In this document: positions 25,802 to 33,745 of the stretch, one piece after another
Numbering within the stretch: position 1 is the first letter of the stretch
Layout: the number at the start of each line of letters is the position of its first letter
Assembly (NCBI RefSeq): GCF_009208735.1
Contig: NZ_WFLJ01000016.1
Span: forward strand, 62,001 to 126,000
Direction of reading: 5' to 3'
DNA from: Janthinobacterium rivuli
Lineage (GTDB): Bacteria > Pseudomonadota > Gammaproteobacteria > Burkholderiales > Burkholderiaceae_D
DNA length: 64,000 nucleotides
The notes under the pieces: generated by a model
Told to the model about the DNA's origin: nothing
The model's input: the letters and a program-made list of their open reading frames with translations, nothing else
Database searches by the model: none
Translations under genes and position numbers: made by a program

Positions 25802-26232
25802 CGTGAGGACTTTCTATCGACAACGGTTTAAATAACTGCGCTCCAGGCGATGTTGATCCCATACCTATAGTCGCGCGGCAAGCGCATGCGGCGATTCGTG
25901 GATGGGATCTGTCAGGAATGGACGGCACCGACAAAAACTTTCTTTTCGGAATGTTTTCATCTTACACAAGCGTAGCGACAGATCGTGTCGCTACCACCCG
26001 CCATGTCATGTTATTTGTGAAAAGAAAGTATATTTACAACAATGTGGCGGCTAGCCCAGGCTGCGCTGGGGAGAATGGCCATCACCATGTGGTAGAACAG
26101 CTATCAACACCTACTGCGCGTCGTAATTTGCGGTCTGTGATGCTCACTGCCTCGGCGGCCCCGTACTTCGTACAGTTGCGCTTCTCGAGCCAACGGGGGC
26201 GCCGAGCCTTCCTTCCGCTCGCTACGATTTTG
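25802..26232. other. Gene-free stretch upstream of the dynamin-like unit (431 bp)
   Basis: No convincing gene. It is visibly less GC-rich than the genes around it. A perfect 9-bp stem hairpin lies at 25972-25994 (GTAGCGACA, loop GATCG, TGTCGCTAC). A smaller inverted repeat CCCAG/CTGGG is at 26055-26070. The promoter of the three-gene unit should be in the half next to 25801, but no good -35/-10 pair stands out. The 26040-26230 half could be a remnant of a lost gene or mobile element. Confidence 0.5.
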
Positions 26233-27165
26233 TCAGGTGTTGTAATCTGGCCGTATCTGCGCGGCGAAATCGCGCTGGCGGAACTGCTCCAGCAAAAAAT
26301 CGACGAACACGCGCGTCTTCGCGGGCAGCAGCTTCTTGCTGGGATAGTACACGGACAGGGGACCGGAATCGGCATGCCAGCCGGGCAGCAACCGCACCAG
26401 GGCGCCGCTGCGCAAATGCGCCAGCGCATGCGGCATGGGCAACAGCGCCACGCCGACACCGAGGATGGCGGCCTGCGCCATCGCTTCCGGGTCGTCGAAG
26501 ATGGCGCGCGGCCGGCATTCGGCCACGCCTTCGCCGCCCTGGTCATTGCGCAGGATCCAGCTGCGCAACCTGCCGCTGCCGGCCGAGCGACGCGCCACGC
26601 CGTCGAACTGCGCCAGCTCCAAAGGGTGGACGGGCATGGTCTTGCCGCGCATGAAGGCGGGCGACGCCGTGGCGACGACGTAGGCGTGGCCCAGTTCGCG
26701 CGCCACCACGCCGGGCGTCAGCTCAATGCCGCCGCCGATGGCGACATCGAATCCTTCGCCGATCAAGTCCACTTGCCGGTTATCGAAATGGCAGTCGGGC
26801 ACCACGCCCGGGTAGCGCGCGATGAACTCGCCCAGCAGGGGCACCACGTAGCTGCGCCCGAACGACGGCGCCATGCTGATTTTCAGGATGCCGGCCGGCT
26901 GGCCGCCCTCCTCGGCCACGCCGGCGATCGCTTCGCGCAGGGTGCTCAGGGCGCCGCCTATCTGCTGCAGGAAGCGCTCGCCCCCTTCCGTCAGGGTCAG
27001 GCGACGCGTGCTGCGCTGGAACAGCCGCAGTCCCAGGCTCGCTTCCAGGCGCGCCACGTTCTTGCTGACCGCGGCCGGCGTCAGGCCCAGGCGGCGCGCG
27101 GCCGCGGAAAAGCTGCCCAGCTCGGCCGCCAGTACGAACGATTGCAAGTGATTGAGTGCATCCAT
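26233..27165 (-). CDS. LysR-family transcription regulator
   Basis: A 310-residue regulator. The N-terminal winged helix is standard (MDALNHLQSFVLAAELGSFS, then RRLGLTPAAVSKNVARLE, LFQRSTRRLTLTEGGERFL). The C-terminal effector-binding domain follows (PAGILKISMAPSFGRSYVVP). It is most like the CrgA/AaeR-type group that regulates a divergent oxidoreductase. It is transcribed away from the short-chain dehydrogenase at 27289 with 123 bp between the starts, so it probably controls that gene and itself. Confidence 0.93.
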   Translation of the reverse strand: MDALNHLQSFVLAAELGSFSAAARRLGLTPAAVSKNVARLEASLGLRLFQRSTRRLTLTEGGERFLQQIGGALSTLREAIAGVAEEGGQPAGILKISMAPSFGRSYVVPLLGEFIARYPGVVPDCHFDNRQVDLIGEGFDVAIGGGIELTPGVVARELGHAYVVATASPAFMRGKTMPVHPLELAQFDGVARRSAGSGRLRSWILRNDQGGEGVAECRPRAIFDDPEAMAQAAILGVGVALLPMPHALAHLRSGALVRLLPGWHADSGPLSVYYPSKKLLPAKTRVFVDFLLEQFRQRDFAAQIRPDYNT

Positions 27166-27288
27166 GCGCCTATTCTACCCGCTCATTCGATCCAAATGGT
27201 TGAAAGTAATTGTAGCGATTCATGGCTAGCGCGCAGGCAATGAAAGGCAGATACTGGCTTCCTCGACTCCTCATCTAGAAAGCCCATC

Positions 27289-28050
27289 ATGCAAACCGCA
27301 AACACCACTTCCCAGTCCTTGCTGAACAAGATCGCCTTCGTCACGGGCGGCTCGCGCGGCATCGGCGCCGCCATCGTGCAGCGCCTGGCGCGCCAGGGCG
27401 CCAACGTCGTCTTCACCTATCAAAGCTCCGCCGCCGAAGCGCAGGCACTGGCCGCCAAGGTGGAAGCGGCCGGCGGCAAGGCCCTGGGCGTACAGGCCGA
27501 TGCGGCCGACGCCAGCGCCCTGACGGCCGCCATCGACAAGGTGGCGGCGCAGTTTGGCCGCGTCGATATCCTCGTCAACAACGCGGGCGTGTTCCTGCCC
27601 GGCGCCATCGACGACTTTTCGCTGGCGGATTTCGACAAGACCGTGGCAGTCAACGTGCGCGCCGTGTTCGTCGCCATCAAGGCGGCCGTGGCGCACATGC
27701 GGACGGGCGGGCGCATCATCAACATCGGCAGCACGAATGCGCACCGCATGCCGTTCGGCGGCGCGGCCGCCTACGCCATGAGCAAATCGGCGCTGAGCGG
27801 CCTGACGCAAGGCCTGTCGCGCGACCTGGGTCCGCGCGGCATCACCATCAACAACGTCGAACCGGGCCCCGTCGCCACGGACATGAATCCGCCCACGGGC
27901 GACTTCGCCGACCTGATGCACGGCCTGATGGCCCTGCCCCGCCACGGCACGGCCGATGAAATCGCCGGCATGGTGGCCTACCTGGCCAGCGAGGAAGCGG
28001 CCTTCGTCACGGGCGCCGGGCTGAAGATCGATGGCGGCTTCGCGGCATAA
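27289..28050 (+). CDS. Short-chain dehydrogenase/reductase
   Basis: A 253-residue NAD(P)-dependent oxidoreductase. The cofactor motif is TGGSRGIGAAI, the structural motif NNAG, and the catalytic serine, tyrosine and lysine are in IGSTNAHRMP and YAMSKSA. The C-terminus GAGLKIDGGFAA is typical of the 3-oxoacyl-ACP reductase-like branch. The substrate cannot be told from sequence. It is divergent from a LysR regulator and ends directly against a terminator stem serving the opposite strand. Confidence 0.93.
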   Translation: MQTANTTSQSLLNKIAFVTGGSRGIGAAIVQRLARQGANVVFTYQSSAAEAQALAAKVEAAGGKALGVQADAADASALTAAIDKVAAQFGRVDILVNNAGVFLPGAIDDFSLADFDKTVAVNVRAVFVAIKAAVAHMRTGGRIINIGSTNAHRMPFGGAAAYAMSKSALSGLTQGLSRDLGPRGITINNVEPGPVATDMNPPTGDFADLMHGLMALPRHGTADEIAGMVAYLASEEAAFVTGAGLKIDGGFAA

Positions 28051-28055
28051 AAAAA

Positions 28056-28081
28056 GGGGCCAGACTTTCCAGTCTGGCCCC
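28056..28081 (-). terminator. Intrinsic terminator of the dehydrogenase operon
   Basis: GGGGCCAGACT / AGTCTGGCCCC with a TTCC loop, an 11-bp perfect stem. On the minus strand it is followed by a run of seven T, so it ends the porin-dehydrogenase-cytochrome transcript. On the plus strand no T-run follows. Confidence 0.92.
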
Positions 28082-28098
28082 AGCCCATGCTTCAGCGT

Positions 28099-29502
28099 TT
28101 ACATCGCCTTGCGCCGCCGTCCGCGCCACCACAGCAGCAGTGCCAGCAGCACCAGCACGCCGACGATGATGCCCGCGCGGGCCAGGCCGATCAGGTTCGA
28201 GGCAGGTCCGCCGTTGCGCAGGGTCGTCACCTGTTCCGCCGTCACCTTGACGTCGGGATTGCCGTACATCTTTTGCACGTAATTGCCCAGGGTGACGATC
28301 TGCTCGTCCGACAGCGTCTGGCGGAAGGCCGGCATCAGGTGTCCGGCAGCATGACTACCGTTGCGGTCCTGGCGCTCGACGCCGTCGAGAATGGCCATCA
28401 CCAGGTTGTTGCTGTTGCCGCGGCCCGTCACCGAGTTGTGGAACAGCGGCGGCAGGCTGCCGTCGAAACTGCCCTCGCCCTTGGCCTGATGGCAGCTGGC
28501 GCACTGCGCATCGTACAGCTGCGCACCCGACATCTTGTTCAGGTTTTGCGGCAGCGGCACGCCGCGGATGCTGGCCAGCTCGTCGCCCGCCTTGCCCCAT
28601 TGCGTCACCGGCTGCGTATCGGCCTTGTCGCGGATGGCCGGCACGCTCTTGATGTAGTGAGCGATGGCGTTCAGGTCCGCGTCGTTCAGGTGCTTCAGGC
28701 TATGGTCGATGGCTTCGGCCATCGGTCCCGCAGCTTGCGCCTTATTGGCCGCGCGGCCCGTGCGCAGGTAGCCGACCAGCTCCTGCTGGCTCCAGCCGCC
28801 CACGCCGCTGTTGACGTCCGAGGTGATGTTCGGCGCATACCAGGTGCCCAGGTCCGCGCCGCCCAGCTCCTTCGACAATTGCTCGGCCATCAGCGCATTG
28901 CGTGGCGTATGGCAGGTGGTGCAGTGGGCCAGGCCCTGGGCCAGGTAGGCGCCGCGGTTCCACTCCATGCTTTTCGCCGTATCGGCCACGAACGGTTTCT
29001 TGTCGAGGAAGAGCCAATTCCAGCCCGCCATCGACAGGCGGATATTGAACGGGAACGGCAAGTCCGTCTGTTGCGCCGGCGCCTTGTCCACCGCCGCCAC
29101 GCCATGCATGAAATAGTCGTACAGCGCCGCCGTATCCTCGTCCGTCACCTTGGCGTAGGCCGTGTAGGGCATGGCCGGGTACAGGTTGGCGCCGTCGGCC
29201 CGCACGCCATGGCGCACGGCGTCGGAAAACTGCTTGAGCGTATAGTTGCCGATGCCGTGCGTGGTCGACGGCGTGATGTTGGTGGCAACGATGGCGCCCA
29301 GCGGCGTGGCCAGGGCCAGGCCGCCGGCCATCGGCTGACCACCGGGCACGCTGTGGCAGGCGATGCAGTCGCCGGCCATTGCCAGGTAGCGGCCACGTTC
29401 GATCGCCGCCGCATCGGGCACGGCCTTGTCGGCCGCCAGCACGGGCATGGCCGCGAGGGACAGCAGTGCGGCGCCCGCCGCCATTCTGAAGGTTGCCATC
29501 AT
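28099..29502 (-). CDS. Membrane-bound tri-haem cytochrome c subunit of FAD-dependent dehydrogenase
   Basis: A 467-residue electron-transfer subunit with three CxxCH haem sites (CIACH, CTTCH, CASCH), each followed later by a methionine ligand candidate. There is an N-terminal signal peptide (MAAGAALLSLAAMPVLA). A C-terminal membrane helix follows (GLARAGIIVGVLVLLALLLWW), then an RGRRRK tail. It passes electrons from the flavoprotein to the quinone pool. The ATG at 29502 overlaps the stop of the flavoprotein gene (ATGA); a longer frame upstream is read from inside that gene and is not used. Confidence 0.95.
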   Translation of the reverse strand: MMATFRMAAGAALLSLAAMPVLAADKAVPDAAAIERGRYLAMAGDCIACHSVPGGQPMAGGLALATPLGAIVATNITPSTTHGIGNYTLKQFSDAVRHGVRADGANLYPAMPYTAYAKVTDEDTAALYDYFMHGVAAVDKAPAQQTDLPFPFNIRLSMAGWNWLFLDKKPFVADTAKSMEWNRGAYLAQGLAHCTTCHTPRNALMAEQLSKELGGADLGTWYAPNITSDVNSGVGGWSQQELVGYLRTGRAANKAQAAGPMAEAIDHSLKHLNDADLNAIAHYIKSVPAIRDKADTQPVTQWGKAGDELASIRGVPLPQNLNKMSGAQLYDAQCASCHQAKGEGSFDGSLPPLFHNSVTGRGNSNNLVMAILDGVERQDRNGSHAAGHLMPAFRQTLSDEQIVTLGNYVQKMYGNPDVKVTAEQVTTLRNGGPASNLIGLARAGIIVGVLVLLALLLWWRGRRRKAM

Positions 29503-31109
29503 GCTGTTCCTCCCTGTTGTTCGTCGAGGATGTGCTTGACGGTGCGCAGCGCCACGGCCAGGCCGTTTTCCGTCGAATTGCAGGTGCCGGACGTGGGCAG
29601 CACGCCGGTGCTGCACAGGAACAGGTTGGCGTGGTCGAAGGTGCGGCCCCACTGGTCGCACACGGCCTTGGCCGGGTCGGAACCCATCGACAGGGTGCCG
29701 CAGATGTGCTGGTTGTTGGCGAACACGCCTTCCTTGCTGTGGCGCAGATTGGTGCCGCCCATCAGCTTGGCGATCTGCTCGAAATCCTGCTTCGAGCGCT
29801 CGTGGCCACGCCGGGTGTACTCGTCGATCGCATAATGCGCCTGCGGCTTGGGGATGCCCATGGCATCTTTTTCGCTGCTCAGGGCGATGCGGTTTTCCGG
29901 GTTCGGCAGCACTTCCAGCACGTTCTTCAGGCTCATTTCGCGGGCCGAACGGAAACGCAGCTGCTGTTCGAACGCTTCACCGAACACCCCCTTGCCGATC
30001 AATTCCCTGGTGGCGCCATCGACGCGCGAGATGTTCGTGAAATCCAGGCGGTACGGCGAGTGCTGGCTGCGGAAATCGCCGTCGCGCATGGTGTTGATGG
30101 AGTTGGGGCTTTGCGGGCCGCGGCCCAGCCACAGGTCTTCATCGGCGTCGAAGGTGATCGAGGTGCTCGGGTGGTCCATCAGGTTGCGGCCCACCATGTC
30201 GCTGCTGTTGGCCAGGCCGTTCGGGTACTTGTCCGTGGCGGAAACGAGCAGCAAACGGGGGCTTTCGATGCCGTTGGCGGCCAGGATGAAGGTCTTGGCC
30301 GTGACCCGGTGGCTCTTTTTATCCACGTCGTAGTACAGCGCCGCCGTGATGCGGCCCTGCGCGTCGTGTTCCAGCTTGTAGACGTTGGCGTTGCAGACGA
30401 TCTTGACGCCAGCGTCTTCCGCCTGCTGCGCGGCGATGCCGCCGTGGTATTGCGCGTCAATGGGGCAGATCGGCTGGCAGCTGTTGTTGCCGCAGCAGGC
30501 CGGGCGGCCATCGTAGCCGACGCTGTTGCGCGCCACCGTGTTGCCCACCACTTTGTACGACGGGTCGAGGCGTTCGCGGATGCGACGCATGGCGTACGGC
30601 TCCGTGACGGGGTCCATCGGGAAGGCCTGCTTGCGCGGCGAACCCGTGTTGTCAGCGCCGGACACGCCCATGATGTCTTCCGCTTCCTGGTAGAACGGCT
30701 CCAGGTCTTCGTAGCTGATGGGCCAGTCGACGCCCACGCCGTACAGGGTATGGATGCGGAAATCGTTCGGCACGTTGCGCCACGCCTGCGCGGCCCAGTG
30801 CCACGAGGTGCCGCCGAACTGGCGGATGTATTCGGCCGGGTACGGATACGGGCCGGCCTGCACCAGGTAGCCGTTGTCCTTCGGCTGGTAGATCGGGTGC
30901 GGCGCCGTGTCCACCGAGGGATACGGCGACATCCAGTCGCTGCGGCGCGTCGTGTTGCGGAAACGGGCGACGATTTCGCCGCGCGACACGCGCGGGCCCG
31001 CTTCCAGGATCAGCACCGAGGCGCCAGCCAGCGCGAGCTTGCGCGCGGCCAGCGAGCCGATGATGCCGGAGCCGATCACGAGGTAATCGGCGGAGAGTTC
31101 TTCAGCCAT
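29499..31109 (-). CDS. GMC-family FAD-dependent dehydrogenase, catalytic subunit
   Basis: A 536-residue flavoprotein. The dinucleotide motif is VIGSGIIGSLAARKLALAG. A cysteine cluster CCGNNSCQPICPI matches the 3Fe-4S site of bacterial FAD-glucose dehydrogenase. The C-terminal GMC region has HICGTLSMGSD and TSGTCNSTENG. Order and sizes of the three genes (small subunit, flavoprotein, cytochrome) match the FAD-dependent glucose dehydrogenase/gluconate 2-dehydrogenase complexes. The substrate is therefore probably a sugar or sugar acid oxidised in the periplasm. Confidence 0.95.
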   Translation of the reverse strand: MAEELSADYLVIGSGIIGSLAARKLALAGASVLILEAGPRVSRGEIVARFRNTTRRSDWMSPYPSVDTAPHPIYQPKDNGYLVQAGPYPYPAEYIRQFGGTSWHWAAQAWRNVPNDFRIHTLYGVGVDWPISYEDLEPFYQEAEDIMGVSGADNTGSPRKQAFPMDPVTEPYAMRRIRERLDPSYKVVGNTVARNSVGYDGRPACCGNNSCQPICPIDAQYHGGIAAQQAEDAGVKIVCNANVYKLEHDAQGRITAALYYDVDKKSHRVTAKTFILAANGIESPRLLLVSATDKYPNGLANSSDMVGRNLMDHPSTSITFDADEDLWLGRGPQSPNSINTMRDGDFRSQHSPYRLDFTNISRVDGATRELIGKGVFGEAFEQQLRFRSAREMSLKNVLEVLPNPENRIALSSEKDAMGIPKPQAHYAIDEYTRRGHERSKQDFEQIAKLMGGTNLRHSKEGVFANNQHICGTLSMGSDPAKAVCDQWGRTFDHANLFLCSTGVLPTSGTCNSTENGLAVALRTVKHILDEQQGGTA

Positions 31110-31118
31110 GATGGCTCC

Positions 31119-31643
31119 TCAAATTGGTTTTCTGGCCCAGCTGCCGTAGGCGCCATAGGAATACGTGGGAGGCTTCAGGACGTCGGCCACGACGGCCGCG
31201 TTGAGCGCCTGCTCATAGGCGACGCAAACTGCCGCCTCGCCCGTGCCGACGATGCCCAGGTACCAGGCGCTGGCGATCTGGCGCGGCAGGGCCGCCAGCG
31301 GCGCCTGGGCCGGGTCGAGTGCGTCGAGCGCTTCCTGCAGGCCGGCCGCCTGCAAGCCCTGCGCATTGATCAAGGCCAGCAGCGCGCGCACCTTGGCGGG
31401 GAAGGCGGCGTCCTGCGCCACCAGCGCGTCATACAGGCGTTTGGCCAGCGCCGGGTCGAGCACTTGCCGCCCGACCAGCATGGCCGACACGCCCAGGAAG
31501 GCGCCCTGCTCCGCATTGGCGACCGGTTCGGCCAATGCCCAGGGGATCAGCGCCGCGGCCGAAGCCGACAGCAGGCCGGCCAGCACCATGCGGCGGCCGG
31601 GGTTCAGAGGGCCGCGGCCCTCCTTATTGTGTATAGCGTCCAA
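31119..31643 (-). CDS. Small (gluconate 2-dehydrogenase subunit 3-type) subunit with Tat signal
   Basis: A 174-residue subunit that helps export and assembly of the flavoprotein. The N-terminus has a twin-arginine signal (NPGRRMVLAGLLSASAAALIP). The body has LDPALAKRLYDALVAQD and ends TYSYGAYGSWARKPI. The start was set at TTG 31643 because GGGAG lies seven bases upstream and this keeps the twin arginines. The ATG inside the signal would cut them off. The Tat signal probably carries the folded flavoprotein, which has none of its own, across the membrane. Confidence 0.88.
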   Translation of the reverse strand: MDAIHNKEGRGPLNPGRRMVLAGLLSASAAALIPWALAEPVANAEQGAFLGVSAMLVGRQVLDPALAKRLYDALVAQDAAFPAKVRALLALINAQGLQAAGLQEALDALDPAQAPLAALPRQIASAWYLGIVGTGEAAVCVAYEQALNAAVVADVLKPPTYSYGAYGSWARKPI

Positions 31644-31671
31644 TTGAAGCTCCCGTGAGTTCAGCAACCGT

Positions 31672-32838
31672 TCAGAAAGAATGCTTGAGACCGACCATGA
31701 CCACCGTCTGCCCGCCGTTCGACGACGGCGTGCCGTTTTGCGAATCGCCGACCGAGGCGACGGCATTGACGATGCCGCCGTCCTGGCCCAGGGTCTGGCC
31801 GCGCGCCAGCTGGCGCGCTTCGATCAGGTAGATCGCGGTGCGCTTCGACAGCGCATAATTCTGCTCGAACGACAGCTGGCGGTAGCGCGCGCGGTCCGAC
31901 ACGCCGTTGGCGTGGCTGGCGAAGGTGTCGCTGTAGCCGGCGGCCAGGAACCATTGCGGCGTCAGCTGGTAGCTCGAGATCAGGCCGGCCGTGTTGAAGA
32001 TGGCCGTGTCGCGGAAGGCCGAGCGGCTGCCGGCCTGGTATTGCACGTTGCTGGCATTGGCGCCCACCATCCACTTGCCCATGGTGTAGCGCGCGCTGGC
32101 GGCGATGAACTCGATGCTGTCGGCCGAAGCGTAGCCCCGGTTGATGGCCGAGATGCCGAAGCTGCCCGAGGCGTTGTCGCTCCAGCCGGCGCCATTCTGG
32201 CCATTTTTCAGTTTCAGATAGCCGAGCGCGAATTCGGCCGGCGAGGTGCTGTACTTGACGGCCGCGCTGAAGCTGCTGCCCACGGCATTGCCGTCGGCCG
32301 CTTCGCCAAAACCGTATTGCGCACTGGCCTGCAGGCCGCGCCAGGCCGGCATGCTGTAGGTGACGGAATTGCTGATGCGCACGGTCGTATCGAGGCCGTC
32401 GATATCGCCCGGGTGGGCGCCGGTGGCGCCCGTCAAGACGTTGCTCGAGGCCAGCGAGCCTACCAGCAGGTAATACGGCGTGTACTGGCGGCCGGCCGTC
32501 AAGGTGCCGTAGGCGTTCGACTGCAAGCCCACATAGGCCTGGCGGTTGAACAGGGAGCTGGCGGAACTTTGTGCGCCCGTGTCGCTTTCAAAGCCGTTTT
32601 CCAGCAGGAACAGCGCCTTCAGGTCGCCGCCCAGGTCTTCCACGCCTTGGAAACCGATCTTGCTGGCGGACAAATTGCCGCTGCGCATATAGGTGTTCGA
32701 CTTGCCGCCCTGGTTGCTCGCGTACGCGGTGGCCGCGTCCACGACGCCGTAGATGGTGACATTGCTTTGGGCGCAAACGTTTGCGCCGATCAGCGTGGTG
32801 ACGGCCAGCGCCGCAGCGCGCATGCATGGTGTGTTCAT
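31672..32838 (-). CDS. Gram-negative porin (general diffusion type)
   Basis: A 388-residue outer-membrane beta-barrel. A signal peptide (LAVTTLIGANVCAQ) leads to the typical opening SNVTIYGVVDAATAY, then GFQGVEDLGGDLKALFLLENGF and LFNRQAYVGLQSNAYGTLTAGRQ. The chain ends in VGLKHSF, with the final phenylalanine needed for barrel assembly. It lies 28 bp upstream of the dehydrogenase subunits on the same strand, so it may supply their periplasmic substrate. A perfect FNR-type box lies about 125 bp upstream. Confidence 0.93.
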   Translation of the reverse strand: MNTPCMRAAALAVTTLIGANVCAQSNVTIYGVVDAATAYASNQGGKSNTYMRSGNLSASKIGFQGVEDLGGDLKALFLLENGFESDTGAQSSASSLFNRQAYVGLQSNAYGTLTAGRQYTPYYLLVGSLASSNVLTGATGAHPGDIDGLDTTVRISNSVTYSMPAWRGLQASAQYGFGEAADGNAVGSSFSAAVKYSTSPAEFALGYLKLKNGQNGAGWSDNASGSFGISAINRGYASADSIEFIAASARYTMGKWMVGANASNVQYQAGSRSAFRDTAIFNTAGLISSYQLTPQWFLAAGYSDTFASHANGVSDRARYRQLSFEQNYALSKRTAIYLIEARQLARGQTLGQDGGIVNAVASVGDSQNGTPSSNGGQTVVMVGLKHSF

Positions 32839-32956
32839 TTTTTTCCTGATTTTCCTGTTTTATTGTATGCCCGACAAGTATTGCCGCCGTGACGACGACA
32901 TACCGGCGCGGCGCCGCGTGCCGCCCCATCCACTGATGGGACGTCCGCTGTTCTTC

Positions 32957-32970
32957 TTGATTTGGATCAA
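32957..32970. promoter_or_regulatory. Perfect FNR/Anr-type box upstream of the porin-dehydrogenase operon
   Basis: TTGAT-TTGG-ATCAA matches all ten fixed positions of the FNR consensus. Its centre is about 125 bp from the porin start codon, nearly the same distance as the ppc box from ppc. I see no -10 at the classical activating distance, so its effect is open. Confidence 0.6.
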
Positions 32971-33026
32971 GTGACGCAAATTATACGCCTATTTACTCAC
33001 ATGTAAGTGATTGACTGTAAGGCGTA

Positions 33027-33064
33027 GTCTTATAGCAAAACTTTCTTGTGTCTTATAGCAAAAC
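33027..33064. repeat. Two direct copies of a 15-bp sequence
   Basis: GTCTTATAGCAAAAC occurs exactly at 33027-33041 and 33050-33064, start-to-start 23 bp. It may be a tandem operator or the scar of a small duplication. It lies 145 bp beyond the end of the HpaR-like gene. Confidence 0.7.
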
Positions 33065-33203
33065 CGGCAGGCGCGCGGGCGCAAGCCCGGCAGACTGCGG
33101 AAATACACGGAACAGGCATGGACAAAGCGGCGGCGGCGCGTGTCAAAAAACACGCGTCCGGCGGAGCATCAGGCAGGCGGAAAAGCGGGGGGAAACGGCA
33201 AGG

Positions 33204-33659
33204 TCAGCGCAGGATGGCGGGCGCCACCGGCAAGGTTTCGAGGGCGATGAAGGCTTCGAGGGTGCGGCGCATGTCTTCGAACACCTGCTTGCCGTAGGCC
33301 GCTTCCAGGTGGGCATATTGCAGGTCGATGAGTTTCCCCATCTGCAGCAGCAGGCTGGCGCCCGCTTCCGACAGGTGCACCTTGCGGCGGCGCTGGTCGC
33401 CTTCGAATTTGCTGCGCCCGATCAGGCCGATTTCTTCCATGCGCGCCAGGATGCCGCTCATGCTGGGACTGGAAATCTGGCAGATTTCGCACAGCTCGCG
33501 CGGCTCCAGGGTCGGGCTTTCGTTCAGCGCGCGCATGATGCGCCACTGCTGCTCCGTCACGCCGAAGTGATTGAGGATGGGGCGAAAATGCTGCAGCAGG
33601 CTGTCGCGGGCCTTCAGCAGCAGTTGCGGCATGTTCGGATAACGGATCGGTAGCTGCAA
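33204..33659 (-). CDS. MarR-family regulator, HpaR-like
   Basis: A 151-residue winged-helix regulator resembling HpaR, the repressor of homoprotocatechuate degradation. The helix-turn-helix and wing are in RELCEICQISSPSMSGILAR and FEGDQRRRKVHLSEAG, and the dimer helix in KARDSLLQHFRPILNHFGVTEQQW. The start was set at TTG 33659, with AGGGAG six bases upstream. An ATG further upstream (in frame) is part of the TATAAT promoter element and cannot be translated. No homoprotocatechuate genes are nearby, so its target is unknown. Confidence 0.88.
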   Translation of the reverse strand: MQLPIRYPNMPQLLLKARDSLLQHFRPILNHFGVTEQQWRIMRALNESPTLEPRELCEICQISSPSMSGILARMEEIGLIGRSKFEGDQRRRKVHLSEAGASLLLQMGKLIDLQYAHLEAAYGKQVFEDMRRTLEAFIALETLPVAPAILR

Positions 33660-33693
33660 GCGGAACTCCCTGGATGGCCGGCAAATGAGGATC

Positions 33694-33699
33694 ATTATA
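33694..33699 (-). promoter_or_regulatory. -10 element (TATAAT) of the HpaR-like gene
   Basis: A consensus TATAAT on the minus strand, 35 bp before the chosen TTG start. The -35 region is poor. It shows that the regulator can be transcribed separately from the EamA gene upstream. Confidence 0.55.
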
Positions 33700-33745
33700 C
33701 GGCCCGCCCGGCGCAAACGGCAGGCTGCCAATGATGTATTTTTCG

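Larger units (their letters stand above)
32839..33203. other. Intergenic region upstream of the porin (365 bp)
   Basis: No gene is visible. It contains the FNR-type box (32957-32970), a near-palindrome centred on ACATGT (32995-33008), and two exact copies of GTCTTATAGCAAAAC (33027-33041 and 33050-33064). The middle part is A/T-rich relative to the neighbouring genes. A possible porin -10 (TACAAT) lies about 30 bp before the porin start on the minus strand, without a clear -35. Confidence 0.55.
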
